From positions 1 to 63,686 of the forward strand of contig CACKFO010000009.1 of NCBI GenBank assembly GCA_902599405.1: a DNA stretch of 63,686 bases. Reading direction: 5' to 3'. This DNA comes from an uncultured Alphaproteobacteria bacterium. GTDB taxonomy: Bacteria; Pseudomonadota; Alphaproteobacteria; HIMB59. Each line of letters opens with the position of its first letter. Positions within the stretch are counted from its first letter, which is position 1. Position numbers and translations under genes: made by a program. Below are positions 17,087-26,454 of this stretch, one piece after another. The notes below the pieces were generated by a model. It saw nothing but the letters and a program-made list of their open reading frames with translations, searched no databases and had not been told where the DNA came from.

Positions 17087-18134
17087 TAAATTTATTCGCT
17101 GTTTTTACTGCCTTTTTCATGTCACTTTTTGTTCCAATGGTCATCCTAACAAAATTATGTAATCCATATGATGACAATGATCTGACTGTAATTTTATTGT
17201 AGTGTAAAAAATCAACAAATTTTTGAGTTATTGATGAACTTTTAAACTTTAAAAGGATAAAATTGGCCTGAGTATCAATAGTTTCAAATAATTTGTTATT
17301 TAAGCCTCTGCAAGTAAGAGATTTGTTTACAAAATTATTTTTTACAGAGTCATTAATCCATTTTTTATTTTTCAAAGACTCTTGAGCTGCAATACATGAT
17401 AATCTAGATACATTAAAAGGCTTTTTATATTGATAGAGTTGAGAAATAAGCTTTGAATTAGCATATCCCCAACCTACTCTTAAGCCGCCTAGAGCAAATA
17501 TTTTTGAAAAAGACCTTGTTATAATCAAATTAGAATATTTTTTAACTAATTGCATTCCATCATCATATTTTTTATCTCTAATGTATTCACAGTATGCTGA
17601 GTCTAATACAACAATTGTTTTTTTACTTATTTTATTTAAAAATTTAATTAATTCATTTTTGTAAAAAATAGACCCTGTAGGATTATTAGGGTTAGCTAAA
17701 AAAACAATTTTTGTTTTTGAGCTGATAATTTTACTAAAATTTTCTAATTTAAATTGAAACTCTTTATCATCATATTTTTTTACTTTGCATCTAAAGTGTT
17801 TTGCATAGATTGAATACATAGCAAAAGCATATTTAGTAAAAACGACTTCATCATTGGGTTTTGAAAAAGTAGCATATATCATTTGGAGAACTTCATCTGA
17901 GCCTGCGCCTAATATAATTTGTTTATTATTTATTTTATAAGTTTTAGCAATTTGATTAATTAAACTCTCTCCATCAAGCTCAGGATAGATATTTGAAAAT
18001 TTAATATTTTTTTTTATTAATGACTTTACAGATTTAGCTGGGCCATAGTTGTTCTCATTTGATGAAAGCCTTACATACCCTTTAAATACTTCTGCTCCAC
18101 CCTTGTAGGTATTTTTTGGTTGGCTATTTTTCAT
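17079..18134 (-). CDS. hisC: Histidinol-phosphate / aromatic aminotransferase
   Basis: PLP fold-type I aminotransferase, 351 residues. The PLP lysine sits in SFSKIFALGGLRVGW; other family motifs are VRLSSNENNYGP at the N-terminus, GAGSDEVLQMI, NPNNPTGS and the C-terminal FVRMTIG. HisC makes histidinol phosphate and often also acts on phenylpyruvate; the overlap with tyrA suggests a role in tyrosine/phenylalanine synthesis too. It is transcribed divergently from the riboswitch-led metX. Confidence 0.92.
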   Translation of the reverse strand: MKNSQPKNTYKGGAEVFKGYVRLSSNENNYGPAKSVKSLIKKNIKFSNIYPELDGESLINQIAKTYKINNKQIILGAGSDEVLQMIYATFSKPNDEVVFTKYAFAMYSIYAKHFRCKVKKYDDKEFQFKLENFSKIISSKTKIVFLANPNNPTGSIFYKNELIKFLNKISKKTIVVLDSAYCEYIRDKKYDDGMQLVKKYSNLIITRSFSKIFALGGLRVGWGYANSKLISQLYQYKKPFNVSRLSCIAAQESLKNKKWINDSVKNNFVNKSLTCRGLNNKLFETIDTQANFILLKFKSSSITQKFVDFLHYNKITVRSLSSYGLHNFVRMTIGTKSDMKKAVKTANKFNV

Positions 18135-18214
18135 AATTTTTTGATAATAAATAAACTATATAAAGAAAATATCATCATTTTATATTGAAAATTAATCCAA
18201 AAAGCCTTAAATTC

Positions 18215-18264
18215 CAGTTTCACCGATTTGATAGCAGCTTGCGGGTGTAAAACAGCTAAAGCGT
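18215..18264 (+). promoter_or_regulatory. SAM-II/SAM-V type riboswitch ahead of metX
   Basis: The leader has the conserved elements of this pseudoknot aptamer in order: CACC (18221-18224) followed by GATTTG, then GCTTGC and GGTG (18244-18247) closing P1, and downstream TAAAACAGCTAAAGCG. The AGCTAAA block forms the pseudoknot and ligand site in SAM-II and SAM-V RNAs. The gene behind it, metX, is a classic target. TGCGGG (18240-18245) can alternatively pair with CCCGCA (18269-18274), which would break P1. Confidence 0.82.
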
Positions 18265-18298
18265 ATCCCCCGCAGTTATCTTTCGAACAGGTTTAAAA

Positions 18299-19420
18299 AT
18301 GAGAGAAATAATTGCAAATACTGAATATCCAGGTTTCTTACTGAAATGCCAAGAAGAACTACAATTGGACTCTGGTAAAAAAATTAAGAATTTTCAAATC
18401 GCTTATCAAACATATGGAAGTCTTAATGCTCAAAAAAATAATGCAATTTTGGTTTGTCATGCATTAACTGGTGATCAATTCCCTGCAGAGGAAAATCCTA
18501 TAACTAAAAAAAATGGTTGGTGGGAATTAATGATTGGACCCGATAAGCCTATTGATACGAATAAATACTTTGTTATCTGCTCGAATGTTCTTGGGGGCTG
18601 TGTTGGAACGACAGGTCCTAATGATATTAATCCTGATACCTCAAAAATATATGGTTTAGATTTTCCTACCATAACGATTAGAGATATGGTGAAAGTACAA
18701 AAAATACTTGTTGATGAGCTTGGAATATCCAAATTGCTTTCTGTAGCAGGTGGTTCAATGGGTGCAATGCAAGTTCTACAATGGGCTGCTACTTATCCGG
18801 AGAGTGTAAGGTCTATTATGAGTATAGCAGGTTCATTGAAACACTCTGCGCAAAATATTGCATTTGACGAAGCAGGAAGACAATCCATTATGTTGGATCC
18901 TAATTGGCAAAATGGAAGATATTTGGAGAGTAATGAAAAACCTGAGAATGGTCTCTCTGTTGCAAGAATGATAGCTCATATTACTTACTTATCTGAGAAA
19001 GCTTTTCAAAATAAATTTGGTCGAAATTTACAAGAAAAAAATGATTTATCTTTTGGCTTTGGAATAGACTTTCAGGTCGAAAGTTATCTTCGTTATCAAG
19101 GTAGATCTTTTGTTGATCGATTTGATGCTAATAGCTATCTATATATGACTCGAGCAATGGATTATTTTGATGTGAAAGATGAAATTATTGCAAATAAAAA
19201 AACTATAATTGATAATTCGATCCGATTTCTAGTTTTATCATTTACCAGTGATTGGCTATTTCCAACAAAAGAGTCAAGAGAGATAGTATCTTTATTAAAT
19301 TCTATTGGGTCCAATGTTAGTTTTGCTGAAGTCGTATCAGATAGAGGTCACGATAGTTTTTTATTAGATGAGCCACAATTTTTTAAAGTTGCTCAGGGAT
19401 TTTTAAAGGGAATAAAATGA
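18299..19420 (+). CDS. metX: Homoserine O-acetyltransferase
   Basis: Alpha/beta hydrolase-fold acyltransferase activating homoserine for methionine synthesis. The 373-residue protein has the nucleophile elbow AGGSMGAMQ (Ser153), the acid in TSDWLFP and the catalytic His in [10 protein letters not shown]. Succinyl rather than acetyl specificity cannot be excluded from sequence alone. It is preceded by a SAM-II/SAM-V type riboswitch, so expression should fall when S-adenosylmethionine is high. The stop overlaps metW by 4 bases; metX-metW is a conserved pair. Confidence 0.96.
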   Translation: MREIIANTEYPGFLLKCQEELQLDSGKKIKNFQIAYQTYGSLNAQKNNAILVCHALTGDQFPAEENPITKKNGWWELMIGPDKPIDTNKYFVICSNVLGGCVGTTGPNDINPDTSKIYGLDFPTITIRDMVKVQKILVDELGISKLLSVAGGSMGAMQVLQWAATYPESVRSIMSIAGSLKHSAQNIAFDEAGRQSIMLDPNWQNGRYLESNEKPENGLSVARMIAHITYLSEKAFQNKFGRNLQEKNDLSFGFGIDFQVESYLRYQGRSFVDRFDANSYLYMTRAMDYFDVKDEIIANKKTIIDNSIRFLVLSFTSDWLFPTKESREIVSLLNSIGSNVSFAEVVSDRGHDSFLLDEPQFFKVAQGFLKGIK

Positions 19421-20013
19421 GAAAAGACTATGAGATCATTTTAAATTTAATTCCAGAAAACTCAAAGGTGTTGGATATTGGTTGTTCTGATGGAGAGCTA
19501 ATCACTTACTTAGAAAATAAAGGAATAAGTGCTCAAGGTGTGGAATTAAATCAAGAAAAAGTAATTAAATGTTTGGAAAAAGGATTAGATGTAATACACG
19601 GTGATATAAATTTAATAGTTGAAGATTTTCCATTTAATCAATTCGATTATTGTCTTTTGACTCAGACAATTCAGGCAGTTCAAGAACCAGACCAATTATT
19701 AAACACCCTCAAAAAAGTAAGTAAAAATATCATTGTGAGCTTTAATAATTCAGCACGTCTGAGTAAAATTTCAAATTTTCTTTTAACAGGAAGTTTTGAC
19801 TCACTTTTAAAAAAAGCAAATAGTGATCACTGGTATAATACTGATTATATTCACCCATGTAGCATCAAAGATTTTAAAAAATTAGCAACAGATTTAAATC
19901 TAAAAATAATTTCAACTTTTGATGTCCTTTCTCAAAAGAAATTTGAAAACGGTAAAATTCCCTCAAATTTATTTTGTAAAGAAGTTCTCTTCCATATTAC
20001 TAATGAACAATAA
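19417..20013 (+). CDS. metW: Methionine biosynthesis protein MetW
   Basis: A class I methyltransferase-like protein of 198 residues with the SAM-binding motif [15 protein letters not shown] and a following acidic VELN. MetW is required together with MetX for homoserine acylation in several proteobacteria, probably by stabilising it, rather than as a proven methyltransferase. It overlaps metX by 4 bases and the next gene by 11. Confidence 0.93.
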   Translation: MRKDYEIILNLIPENSKVLDIGCSDGELITYLENKGISAQGVELNQEKVIKCLEKGLDVIHGDINLIVEDFPFNQFDYCLLTQTIQAVQEPDQLLNTLKKVSKNIIVSFNNSARLSKISNFLLTGSFDSLLKKANSDHWYNTDYIHPCSIKDFKKLATDLNLKIISTFDVLSQKKFENGKIPSNLFCKEVLFHITNEQ

Positions 20014-20359
20014 AAATATAATTTTTGTCTATAACGCCAAAGGTGGTAAATGGAACTATATTCTTGATACAGTCCATAAATATGCCTCCCCCAGCACCTA
20101 TGATTGCAATTTATGTAAAATTACTCACGACCTGAAAATGCGCGAGTCGTGGAAGAAATTTATAGAGAGCTCACCACATAATTTTAAGTTTTTACATTCA
20201 GAAGAATTGGAAGAATTTAATCTTCTAAATTACAAAGATGAACTGCCTATATGTCTTGAGGAAAAAGAAGGTAAATACAAATTATTGATAGATAAGAAAC
20301 AAATGAATGAATTTAAAAATGAATTTGAATTAATCAATATTTTAGAAAAGATATTATAA
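20003..20359 (+). CDS. Conserved hypothetical protein
   Basis: A 118-residue soluble protein starting [18 protein letters not shown]; the ATG at 20003 is preferred over an upstream start at 19919 that lies deep inside metW. It has a CNLCKITH motif (CXXC) in an N-terminal alpha/beta-looking segment and an acidic, helical C-terminus. Homologues I recall carry only generic names, so no function is claimed. It probably belongs to the metX-metW unit by overlap. The stop overlaps that of the convergent TauE gene by 6 bases. Confidence 0.75.
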   Translation: MNNKNIIFVYNAKGGKWNYILDTVHKYASPSTYDCNLCKITHDLKMRESWKKFIESSPHNFKFLHSEELEEFNLLNYKDELPICLEEKEGKYKLLIDKKQMNEFKNEFELINILEKIL

Positions 20360-21106
20360 ACCGACTAAACCCAAATAAATTAATCGAAGCGAACCTATCA
20401 CTACAAAAATATTAATAATGGTAAAAAAAGAATTATCTGAAAGTTTACTATTCATCCAGTGTCCCAAAATTACTCCTATTATTGCAATTGGTGAAAAAAT
20501 TAAATAACTATATAACTTCTCAAAGTTTAATATTTCCAAATAGAAATACGGGATTAATTTAAATAAATTTATTAAAGCAATAGAAAAAACTACGCCTGCA
20601 ACAAACTGCACTTTTTTATTATAAATTGACATAAAATATATATTTAATGGCAATCCTCCAGAGTGGAGTACAAAACTAGTAAACCCCGCTAGTGCTCCCC
20701 AAAAAGATTTACTTCCATAAAAGGGTATTTTTTTTAAATTTCTGTTGTCTGCGATTAAGTAATTAAGCAAAACATATAGTAAGGAAATTGATCCAATAAA
20801 AATACTTATCATTGATAAATTGATAAATTTAAACAAGATTGTTCCAATAATAACCCCCAATAAAGAATATGGTGCAATTGACCATAAAATTTTATATTCA
20901 AAATGTTTTCTATTTAAAAACAAAGCAATTACATCACATACAATTAACATTGGCATTAATATAGCTATTGCAGTTAAAGGACCATAAGTTATGGATAATA
21001 GGGTTACTGAAATTAAAGCCAATCCACCCCCGGAAAAACCTGATTTTGAAATTGCAAATAAAAGAATAGAAAAAGAAACTATTAAGTAATAACTAATATC
21101 TAACAA
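20354..21106 (-). CDS. TauE/SafE family transporter
   Basis: Inner-membrane permease of 250 residues with about eight helices. The N-terminal repeat SGFSGGGLALISVTLL and the second-half HSGGLPLNIYFMS match the duplicated TauE/SafE signature. Members export sulfite, sulfoacetate or similar small anions; the substrate here is not predictable. It is convergent with the metX-metW cluster, so a sulfur role is possible but unproven. Confidence 0.88.
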   Translation of the reverse strand: MLDISYYLIVSFSILLFAISKSGFSGGGLALISVTLLSITYGPLTAIAILMPMLIVCDVIALFLNRKHFEYKILWSIAPYSLLGVIIGTILFKFINLSMISIFIGSISLLYVLLNYLIADNRNLKKIPFYGSKSFWGALAGFTSFVLHSGGLPLNIYFMSIYNKKVQFVAGVVFSIALINLFKLIPYFYLEILNFEKLYSYLIFSPIAIIGVILGHWMNSKLSDNSFFTIINIFVVIGSLRLIYLGLVGL

Positions 21107-21146
21107 TAATTTATCCTATATTTTAAAATCTCAATATAAATTAATA

Positions 21147-21854
21147 TTAAGTTGGCACAAAATTTTTAATAGGTATTTTTTTTTGTTTTTTTGAACTCTT
21201 TGCGTAAACAATCTTTTTACATACGCAAATCATTAGTCCTCCCATATAAGGAAAAAATAATTTACCTATTTTTTCAATTGTTCGATGTGATTTGTAATTT
21301 AAATAATGACTCCATGGAGGAAAGTGCAAAAATGTTTTTCTATAATCTAGAACCAAAAAGTCTTGTATTAGTGATTTAAATTGCTTGTTTGAGTATGATC
21401 GACCAAACCCAAAAGGATTGTTATCATACCGAGTCCATATACCTGACCTTCTGGGAATAATTGATAAAAATAAACCGTTTGGCTTAAGTATTCTCCATAT
21501 TTCTTCAATACTACTCTGGGGCTTATCAACGAACTCAAGTAAATGAGTAGATATTACAACATCAACTGAACTTGGATCCAAAGGTAAGAAATATTCATGT
21601 ATTATTTGGTGTTCGAAATCGTATTTCTCTTTAACATTACCATCTAAAAATTCTGGCTGCATAGAGGATATTTGTAAATTTTTATTTTGCTTACTAAGAA
21701 AAGAGAGAAAAGGGTTTGTATAACCATATCCACAAATAACACTATCGTTTACAGAATTTAAATGGGTGTTTAATTGATGACGTATGTTGCGTTTAACAAT
21801 AGTGCCTAGTCTTGAATTATAAAAACTACAAATATCGGATGCGTTGATATCCAT
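21147..21854 (-). CDS. SAM-dependent methyltransferase (type 11)
   Basis: A 235-residue class I methyltransferase lacking a clean first glycine motif (the region reads VICGYGYTNPFL), with a good post-motif region VDVVISTHLLEFVDKP and EIWRILKPNGLFLSIIPR. A short basic C-terminus follows (KKQKKIPIK). In alphaproteobacteria this methyltransferase commonly sits divergent from gloB, as here; its substrate is unknown. The upstream gap of 40 bases must hold both promoters. Confidence 0.85.
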   Translation of the reverse strand: MDINASDICSFYNSRLGTIVKRNIRHQLNTHLNSVNDSVICGYGYTNPFLSFLSKQNKNLQISSMQPEFLDGNVKEKYDFEHQIIHEYFLPLDPSSVDVVISTHLLEFVDKPQSSIEEIWRILKPNGLFLSIIPRRSGIWTRYDNNPFGFGRSYSNKQFKSLIQDFLVLDYRKTFLHFPPWSHYLNYKSHRTIEKIGKLFFPYMGGLMICVCKKIVYAKSSKKQKKIPIKNFVPT

Positions 21855-21894
21855 AGTTGTATTTTAACGAGATTTACATAACATTCTATTTCTT

Positions 21895-22656
21895 ATGCAA
21901 AAACCTAATGTGTATTTGTTTCCCCAATTAGATGATAACTATGGATATTTAATTAAAAATCCTCATGAAACAAAAGGAGTGCTAGTTGATCCCTCAGATC
22001 TAGATATGTGTTTGAAGATACTTGAGCTAAATGATTGTAGTGCTTCTCACATAATCATTACACATCATCACGATGATCACATTAGTGCTGTTGATGAAAT
22101 TAAATCAAGATTTAAATCTTTAGTCATAGGGTACAAAAATGACTCCAAAATACCAAAACCAGATAAAGAAGTTGAAGATCAGGAAATTTTTGAAATACAT
22201 GGAAATGAATATAAAGTCATTCATACTCCTGGGCATACGCTTCAACACATAAATTATTTTATGCTAAAACATAATATTTTATTTTCTGGGGATACTCTAT
22301 TTAGCATTGGATGTGGAAGAATGTTTGAGGGAAATCCTGAAGTTTTTTGGAACAGTTTGTCTAAGTTAAAACAATTACCTGAAGATACAAAAGTATATTG
22401 CGGGCATGAATATACGATGGCTAATTTAAAATTTGCCCTAAACATAGACCCTGATAATGAAAAGCTTAATGAATATTATAAATGGGCCTCACACCAAGAA
22501 AAAGAGCATCGACCAACAATTCCAACAACTCTCTCAGACCAATTGCTATGTAATCCATTTTTGAGATGTGACACAGATCAATTTATGAAATTTTTTGACA
22601 CGCAAGATGCAACAGAGGTATTTGCTAAAATGCGCTCTGCAAAGGATAATTTCTAG
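21895..22656 (+). CDS. gloB: Hydroxyacylglutathione hydrolase (glyoxalase II)
   Basis: Metallo-beta-lactamase-fold enzyme that hydrolyses S-lactoylglutathione in methylglyoxal detoxification. It has 253 residues with the binuclear metal motif THHHDDH at residues 56-62, HTPGHT, FSGDTLFSIGCGRMFEG, and CGHEYT. The C-terminal glutathione-binding region has FLRCD and the terminal FAKMRSAKDNF, typical of GloB. No gloA is in the window. Confidence 0.94.
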   Translation: MQKPNVYLFPQLDDNYGYLIKNPHETKGVLVDPSDLDMCLKILELNDCSASHIIITHHHDDHISAVDEIKSRFKSLVIGYKNDSKIPKPDKEVEDQEIFEIHGNEYKVIHTPGHTLQHINYFMLKHNILFSGDTLFSIGCGRMFEGNPEVFWNSLSKLKQLPEDTKVYCGHEYTMANLKFALNIDPDNEKLNEYYKWASHQEKEHRPTIPTTLSDQLLCNPFLRCDTDQFMKFFDTQDATEVFAKMRSAKDNF

Positions 22657-22682
22657 AAAATTATTTTAATCTTGGTGTTTTA

Positions 22683-22955
22683 ATGAAATGTGCTAGTTTC
22701 AGAATACTTATGAAAGACACTTTTCAATTAGATAGCGATATTGTTGATGCTTTTCAAAAAAAGCAAATGGATAAAGTATGTTCTCTCTACTATGAAGCAG
22801 CAAATTACTTCGAAGATAAGGCTGATATTGAAGCAGCATGTTTTTTCTATACACAAGCCTTAGCCATGGCTTTAGAAGAAAATCATGAACTTAAGGAAAA
22901 GATTATTTACAAGCTTGAAAAATACGGCAGAAGTAAAGACGCAACTTTAAATTAA
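22683..22955 (+). CDS. Small helical protein of unknown function
   Basis: A 90-residue, all-helical, acidic protein with TPR-like character (YYEAANYFEDKADIEAACFFYTQALAMALEEN). The start is uncertain: ATG 22683 gives 90 residues; ATG 22710 (MKDTFQLDSD) gives 81 and a cleaner N-terminus. It lies between gloB and ung on the same strand. The function is unknown; a protein-protein adaptor is only a guess from the helical repeats. Confidence 0.7.
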   Translation: MKCASFRILMKDTFQLDSDIVDAFQKKQMDKVCSLYYEAANYFEDKADIEAACFFYTQALAMALEENHELKEKIIYKLEKYGRSKDATLN

Positions 22956-22966
22956 CTAAAATCTGA

Positions 22967-23644
22967 ATGGAAAAATCTACCATTCAACTTCCTGATACTT
23001 GGCTTGAACATTTAAAAGACGAATTTAATCAAGATTATATGATTAAACTCAAAAGCAAACTTTTAGAATTAAAAAAAAATAAAATTATTTTTTATCCTCC
23101 AGGAAAAGAAATTTTTAATGCATTTAATTTAACTCCTTTAGACAAGTTGAAGGTAGTTATATTAGGTCAAGATCCCTACCATGGACCTGGCCAAGCTCAT
23201 GGGCTCAGTTTTTCTGTACCAGAAAATATAAAACCACCGCCCTCACTGTTGAATATTTATAAAGAACTTCAAGATGACTTAAAAAAAGAGGTGAATTACA
23301 ACAATGGTAATTTAGATAAGTGGGCTAAGCAGGGAGTATTTCTTTTAAACACAACTCTTACAGTAGAAAAATCAAAACCCCTCTCACATCAAAAGTTTGG
23401 TTGGGATATTTTCACAGACAAAGTTATCTCAGTTATCAGTAATGAATTAGAAAATATTGTTTTTATATTATGGGGTTCGTTTGCTCAATCAAAGAAAGAG
23501 ATAATTGATTCGAATAAACATCTTATTTTATCAGCACCGCACCCTTCCCCATTATCGGCTCACCGCGGTTTTTTTGGGAGTAAGCCTTTTTCTAAGACAA
23601 ATACCTTTCTAAAATCAAAACAAATTGATATGGTTGAATGGTAA
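22967..23644 (+). CDS. ung: Uracil-DNA glycosylase, family 1
   Basis: Removes uracil from DNA to start base excision repair. The 225-residue protein has the water-activating motif GQDPYHGPGQAHGLSFSV (catalytic Asp69), the GVFLLNTTLTV region, LWGSFAQ, and the Leu-loop HPSPLSAHRGFFG with the catalytic His. The stop overlaps the following gene (TAATG). Confidence 0.97.
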   Translation: MEKSTIQLPDTWLEHLKDEFNQDYMIKLKSKLLELKKNKIIFYPPGKEIFNAFNLTPLDKLKVVILGQDPYHGPGQAHGLSFSVPENIKPPPSLLNIYKELQDDLKKEVNYNNGNLDKWAKQGVFLLNTTLTVEKSKPLSHQKFGWDIFTDKVISVISNELENIVFILWGSFAQSKKEIIDSNKHLILSAPHPSPLSAHRGFFGSKPFSKTNTFLKSKQIDMVEW

Positions 23645-24060
23645 TGAAGACTGATGTTGAAAATCTCGTAGGGTTTATTGAAAAAGCAGTTATTGCAATA
23701 ATATTAGTAGCTACTATTACAGCCATTATGTTTGAGATAATGAGAATGATAGAAGTTCAGTATGTAGAGTTAGCTGATCTACTCCTCTTGTTTATTTATG
23801 TTGAGGTTATTGGAATGGTTCGAGTCTACTATGTTTCCAATCGTGTTAGAATGACATATCCCTTATTTATTGCTATTACCGCTTTATCTCGTCTTATTAT
23901 ACTTCAAGGTAAAGACTCAAACCCAGAGCTTCTTCTTTACGAAGCAGGAGCAATAGTCTTAGTTGCGATTGCAGTCATCATTCTTCGACTTAGGTATGTC
24001 CCAATACTTCGTCCTATTGAAGATGTTGATGAAATTAAACCTAGAAGCACAAAAAAGTAA
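23644..24060 (+). CDS. psiE: PsiE family phosphate-starvation-inducible membrane protein
   Basis: A membrane protein of about 138 residues with four helices, matching the PsiE family (FIEKAVIAIILVATITAI; VEVIGMVRVYY; ALSRLIIL). In E. coli psiE is induced by phosphate starvation, but its biochemical role is unknown. An ATG at 23638 is also in frame; the one at 23644 overlaps the ung stop in the TAATG arrangement used elsewhere in this window. Confidence 0.85.
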   Translation: MKTDVENLVGFIEKAVIAIILVATITAIMFEIMRMIEVQYVELADLLLLFIYVEVIGMVRVYYVSNRVRMTYPLFIAITALSRLIILQGKDSNPELLLYEAGAIVLVAIAVIILRLRYVPILRPIEDVDEIKPRSTKK

Positions 24061-24065
24061 TAAAA

Positions 24066-25046
24066 TTGAAAAAAATTGCAGTCATTGGAACTGGGCTTAG
24101 TGCGCTTTCTTTAGCATATCACTTGCCTGCACTTGATATTACATTTTTTGAAAAATCCTGGAGACCAGGTGGAAGAATAAGCACAAGAAAACATGAGCAA
24201 TATGCTTTTGATCATGGTGCTCACTATTTGAAATTAGATCATGGTGTTATTGGCTTAAATGAATTTTTAAAAAAAATTGATGCTATTAAAATTTTAAAAG
24301 GTCAATTTTGTTCAAATATCTCACAAAATTCTCCAATTGAAGATAAAGAGGTCATTGTTGGTAAAGATGGAAATGAAACAATTCCTATAAAGATACATAA
24401 ATCACTGCACTACCCTACGCATTTTTCAAAACAGATAACTAACATTGAAAGCCATAATAATGAATATTTCTTAATCGCAGCAGATGAGAAATTTGGACCT
24501 TATGATTATGTTTTTTGTAGCATGCCCTATGAACAATCAAAAAAATTGTTAGATCAATTTATAGATTATAGTGATATTCCTGAAATAGAGTTTGACTCCA
24601 TTTGGACAGTCATGATTGCATTTAATAAAAGATTGGGGGCTCCGTTTCAATTTGGATATCACTTAACACCTGAAATTAGTTTCTTAATGAATCAAAATTT
24701 TAAACACGAATTTTTTAATGAAGAGTGCTGGGTTGTAAATATGAGAGCTGATTGGACAAAAGAGTATTACAACATAGAAAATTATGTTTTAGAGGACTAT
24801 GTGGTAAATCAAATGAAAAAGTCTTTTCAATCAAAAGCTGATGCTGTTTTTAAGAAGTCACATAGATGGAGATACTCTTATACAAAGAAAAGTCTAAGAG
24901 ATCAAAACTCTAAAAGATTCATTGAGTCCATAGATCAGCGTCTATATGCTTTTGGAGATTGGTGTGAAGGTCCAAGTATGCAAGATGCTTGGTTATCTGG
25001 TAAGAAATTAGCACAGCATTTCAGTGAAATGAGACTAAAAAATTAA
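24066..25046 (+). CDS. FAD-dependent amine oxidase/renalase-like protein
   Basis: A 326-residue flavoprotein. The N-terminal dinucleotide fold is MKKIAVIGTGLSALSLAYHL, followed by FEKSWRPGGRIST and FDHGAHYLK, which are the FAD and RISTR motifs of renalase-like NAD(P)-binding oxidoreductases. The C-terminal FGDWCEGPSMQDAWLSGKKLA closes the FAD site. The start codon is TTG (24066); the family-typical MKKIAVIG N-terminus supports it. The substrate is unknown; renalases oxidise aberrant dihydro forms of NAD(P)H. Confidence 0.85.
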   Translation: MKKIAVIGTGLSALSLAYHLPALDITFFEKSWRPGGRISTRKHEQYAFDHGAHYLKLDHGVIGLNEFLKKIDAIKILKGQFCSNISQNSPIEDKEVIVGKDGNETIPIKIHKSLHYPTHFSKQITNIESHNNEYFLIAADEKFGPYDYVFCSMPYEQSKKLLDQFIDYSDIPEIEFDSIWTVMIAFNKRLGAPFQFGYHLTPEISFLMNQNFKHEFFNEECWVVNMRADWTKEYYNIENYVLEDYVVNQMKKSFQSKADAVFKKSHRWRYSYTKKSLRDQNSKRFIESIDQRLYAFGDWCEGPSMQDAWLSGKKLAQHFSEMRLKN

Positions 25047-25059
25047 ATAAAGATTGTGA

Positions 25060-25098
25060 ATAATAAAATTTAGGAAGTTCCTCAATGCGTTTTATTAT
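25060..25098. terminator. AT-only inverted repeat between convergent genes
   Basis: ATAATAAAA (25060-25068) is the exact reverse complement of TTTTATTAT (25090-25098), with AGGAAGTTCCT in the loop and a T-run (ATTTTTTT) downstream on the plus strand. It could end transcription from the oxidoreductase gene. The stem has no G-C pair and enters the next coding region, so support is weak. Confidence 0.3.
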
Positions 25099-25288
25099 AA
25101 ATTTTTTTCCAATTTAAATAGTCTTGGTCATTTAACATAAATCTCATCAAGTTTTTTACATCATTTTTATTAATATTATATTGAGAATTTATTATTTGGT
25201 ATGGTATCTCGTCGTTATGTGCCAAGAACTTAATATGATCTAATTCATAGGGCGTTAAATATTTCATTAAACTATAAACGTTGGACAT
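25082..25288 (-). CDS. DUF2805/TIGR03643-like small protein
   Basis: A 68-residue protein. The pattern LTPYELDHIKFLAHNDEIPY, then NINKNDVKNLMRFML and a final WKKIYNKTH mirrors the DUF2805 (TIGR03643) family, which reads roughly LSPEDLDRIIEMAWEDRTPF..FGLSE..VI.LMR..L...S...WR. It looks like a helix-turn-helix-like fold; the function is unknown. It is the last of a run of small minus-strand genes. Confidence 0.7.
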   Translation of the reverse strand: MSNVYSLMKYLTPYELDHIKFLAHNDEIPYQIINSQYNINKNDVKNLMRFMLNDQDYLNWKKIYNKTH

Positions 25289-25376
25289 ATAGAAAAACTA
25301 TACAAAAAATAGTATTTAAGTCTAGTTTGTGAAAATGTATTTCCTAAAAATTAATAAAAGGTGATTTTTCTGTATT

Positions 25377-25769
25377 CTATTTCAAAGCAGCAAAAAAACT
25401 GTCTGATTTATTGCAATCGCCGTAATAAGTTTTTTTCAAATTTACACTATCAGGATAAAATATGTTTCTCTCATATCTAAGGATTTTTTTATATAGAATT
25501 AGGGTGTTAAAGGAGAAGTCAGTTTCAATTCTAAAATGATAACTTACGTCATCTTCTCCCATGTACTCATATTGTAAATCTTGAAATCTCTCCTTTAATA
25601 CAAAGAGGTTTTGGTCAAATGAGTATTCAAATTCATTTATATCCTCATTTTTAAATTTAATAATTTGTACTTTTGAGTAATCAATAAGAGATGTTTCTTG
25701 ACAAGCTAATTTTATACTCTGGCCGAAAGATAAAGTTGGAATAAAAAATAATATAAATAAAAACCTCAT
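25377..25769 (-). CDS. Secreted hypothetical protein
   Basis: A 130-residue protein with a clear Sec signal peptide (MRFLFILFFIPTLSFG, cleavage near residue 16-17) and a mature region rich in beta-prone and aromatic residues with two Cys (one near the N-terminus, one in YGDCNKSD near the end) that could form a disulfide. No family is recognised. It starts 3 bases after the preceding small gene. Confidence 0.65.
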   Translation of the reverse strand: MRFLFILFFIPTLSFGQSIKLACQETSLIDYSKVQIIKFKNEDINEFEYSFDQNLFVLKERFQDLQYEYMGEDDVSYHFRIETDFSFNTLILYKKILRYERNIFYPDSVNLKKTYYGDCNKSDSFFAALK

Positions 25770-25772
25770 AAT

Positions 25773-26147
25773 TTAATCCATTATGCTTGCTTTAAATCCA
25801 TACTCTGAGATAGCTTTTTTTCGAAAAAAGCCCTCAATTTTTATCATCGTTACAAAATTGTTTGAACATTTAAGAAGAGCTTTAAAAGGTTTAGCAGATC
25901 CTTTACAACTTACATCTTTACCATTGGCATCATGTGTTTCACCACAGGCACATTCGTAATTAATAGAACCATATCCATTGAGTCTGAGTAAATGGGCAGC
26001 TTGTAAGGGGTTGTTTTTGAGTTTTTCTCTTACTTCCTCTTTGTTGGTTAATATTTCCATTAAGGAATTAATTTTATTTAATCCCCCCTCATTATCCACA
26101 TAAAAAAAGTAGCTAAAAGTATGAGCGAAATAGTTAAATCTACCCAA
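25773..26147 (-). CDS. Hypothetical protein with Cys-rich segment
   Basis: A frame of up to 124 residues; the ATG at 26060 (MEILTNKEEVREKLKNN) would give 95 residues and may be the true start, as the upstream part is aromatic and low in family-like character. The middle contains YECACGETHDANGKDVSC and a later LLKCSN, four Cys that could bind a metal. No family is recognised. It is closely followed by the secreted protein gene. Confidence 0.55.
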   Translation of the reverse strand: MGRFNYFAHTFSYFFYVDNEGGLNKINSLMEILTNKEEVREKLKNNPLQAAHLLRLNGYGSINYECACGETHDANGKDVSCKGSAKPFKALLKCSNNFVTMIKIEGFFRKKAISEYGFKASIMD

Positions 26148-26170
26148 AGAGTACCAGTGAACATATAATT

Positions 26171-26362
26171 TTAATTTTCACTTGGGATGGCGTTTTCTTC
26201 CCTCATCAGAATAGGTCGACCATCATGTGCAGTGTTTAAAGGTATAATTTTACCTTTATACCTGACACATAAAGTTGGGGCGTTTCTTACTTCTTTCCCC
26301 AAATTTACCTCTAAGTCTACAAGAATTAATTCTGCATCATCCAAAATTTTTAATATTTTCAT
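26171..26362 (-). CDS. Small hypothetical protein
   Basis: A 63-residue soluble protein beginning MKILKILDDAELILVDLEV, with a compact hydrophobic first half and a polar tail. No signal, helix pair or metal motif is seen. It lies 23 bases before the next minus-strand gene. The function is unknown. Confidence 0.55.
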   Translation of the reverse strand: MKILKILDDAELILVDLEVNLGKEVRNAPTLCVRYKGKIIPLNTAHDGRPILMREENAIPSEN

Positions 26363-26454
26363 TAATTATATCTCCGATACTACTTTTTAGTCTAATAGTA
26401 ATCTTTGGATCTTAACAGACTGATTAAAGCTATAGTGTCAGTTAAAAGTGAGGA

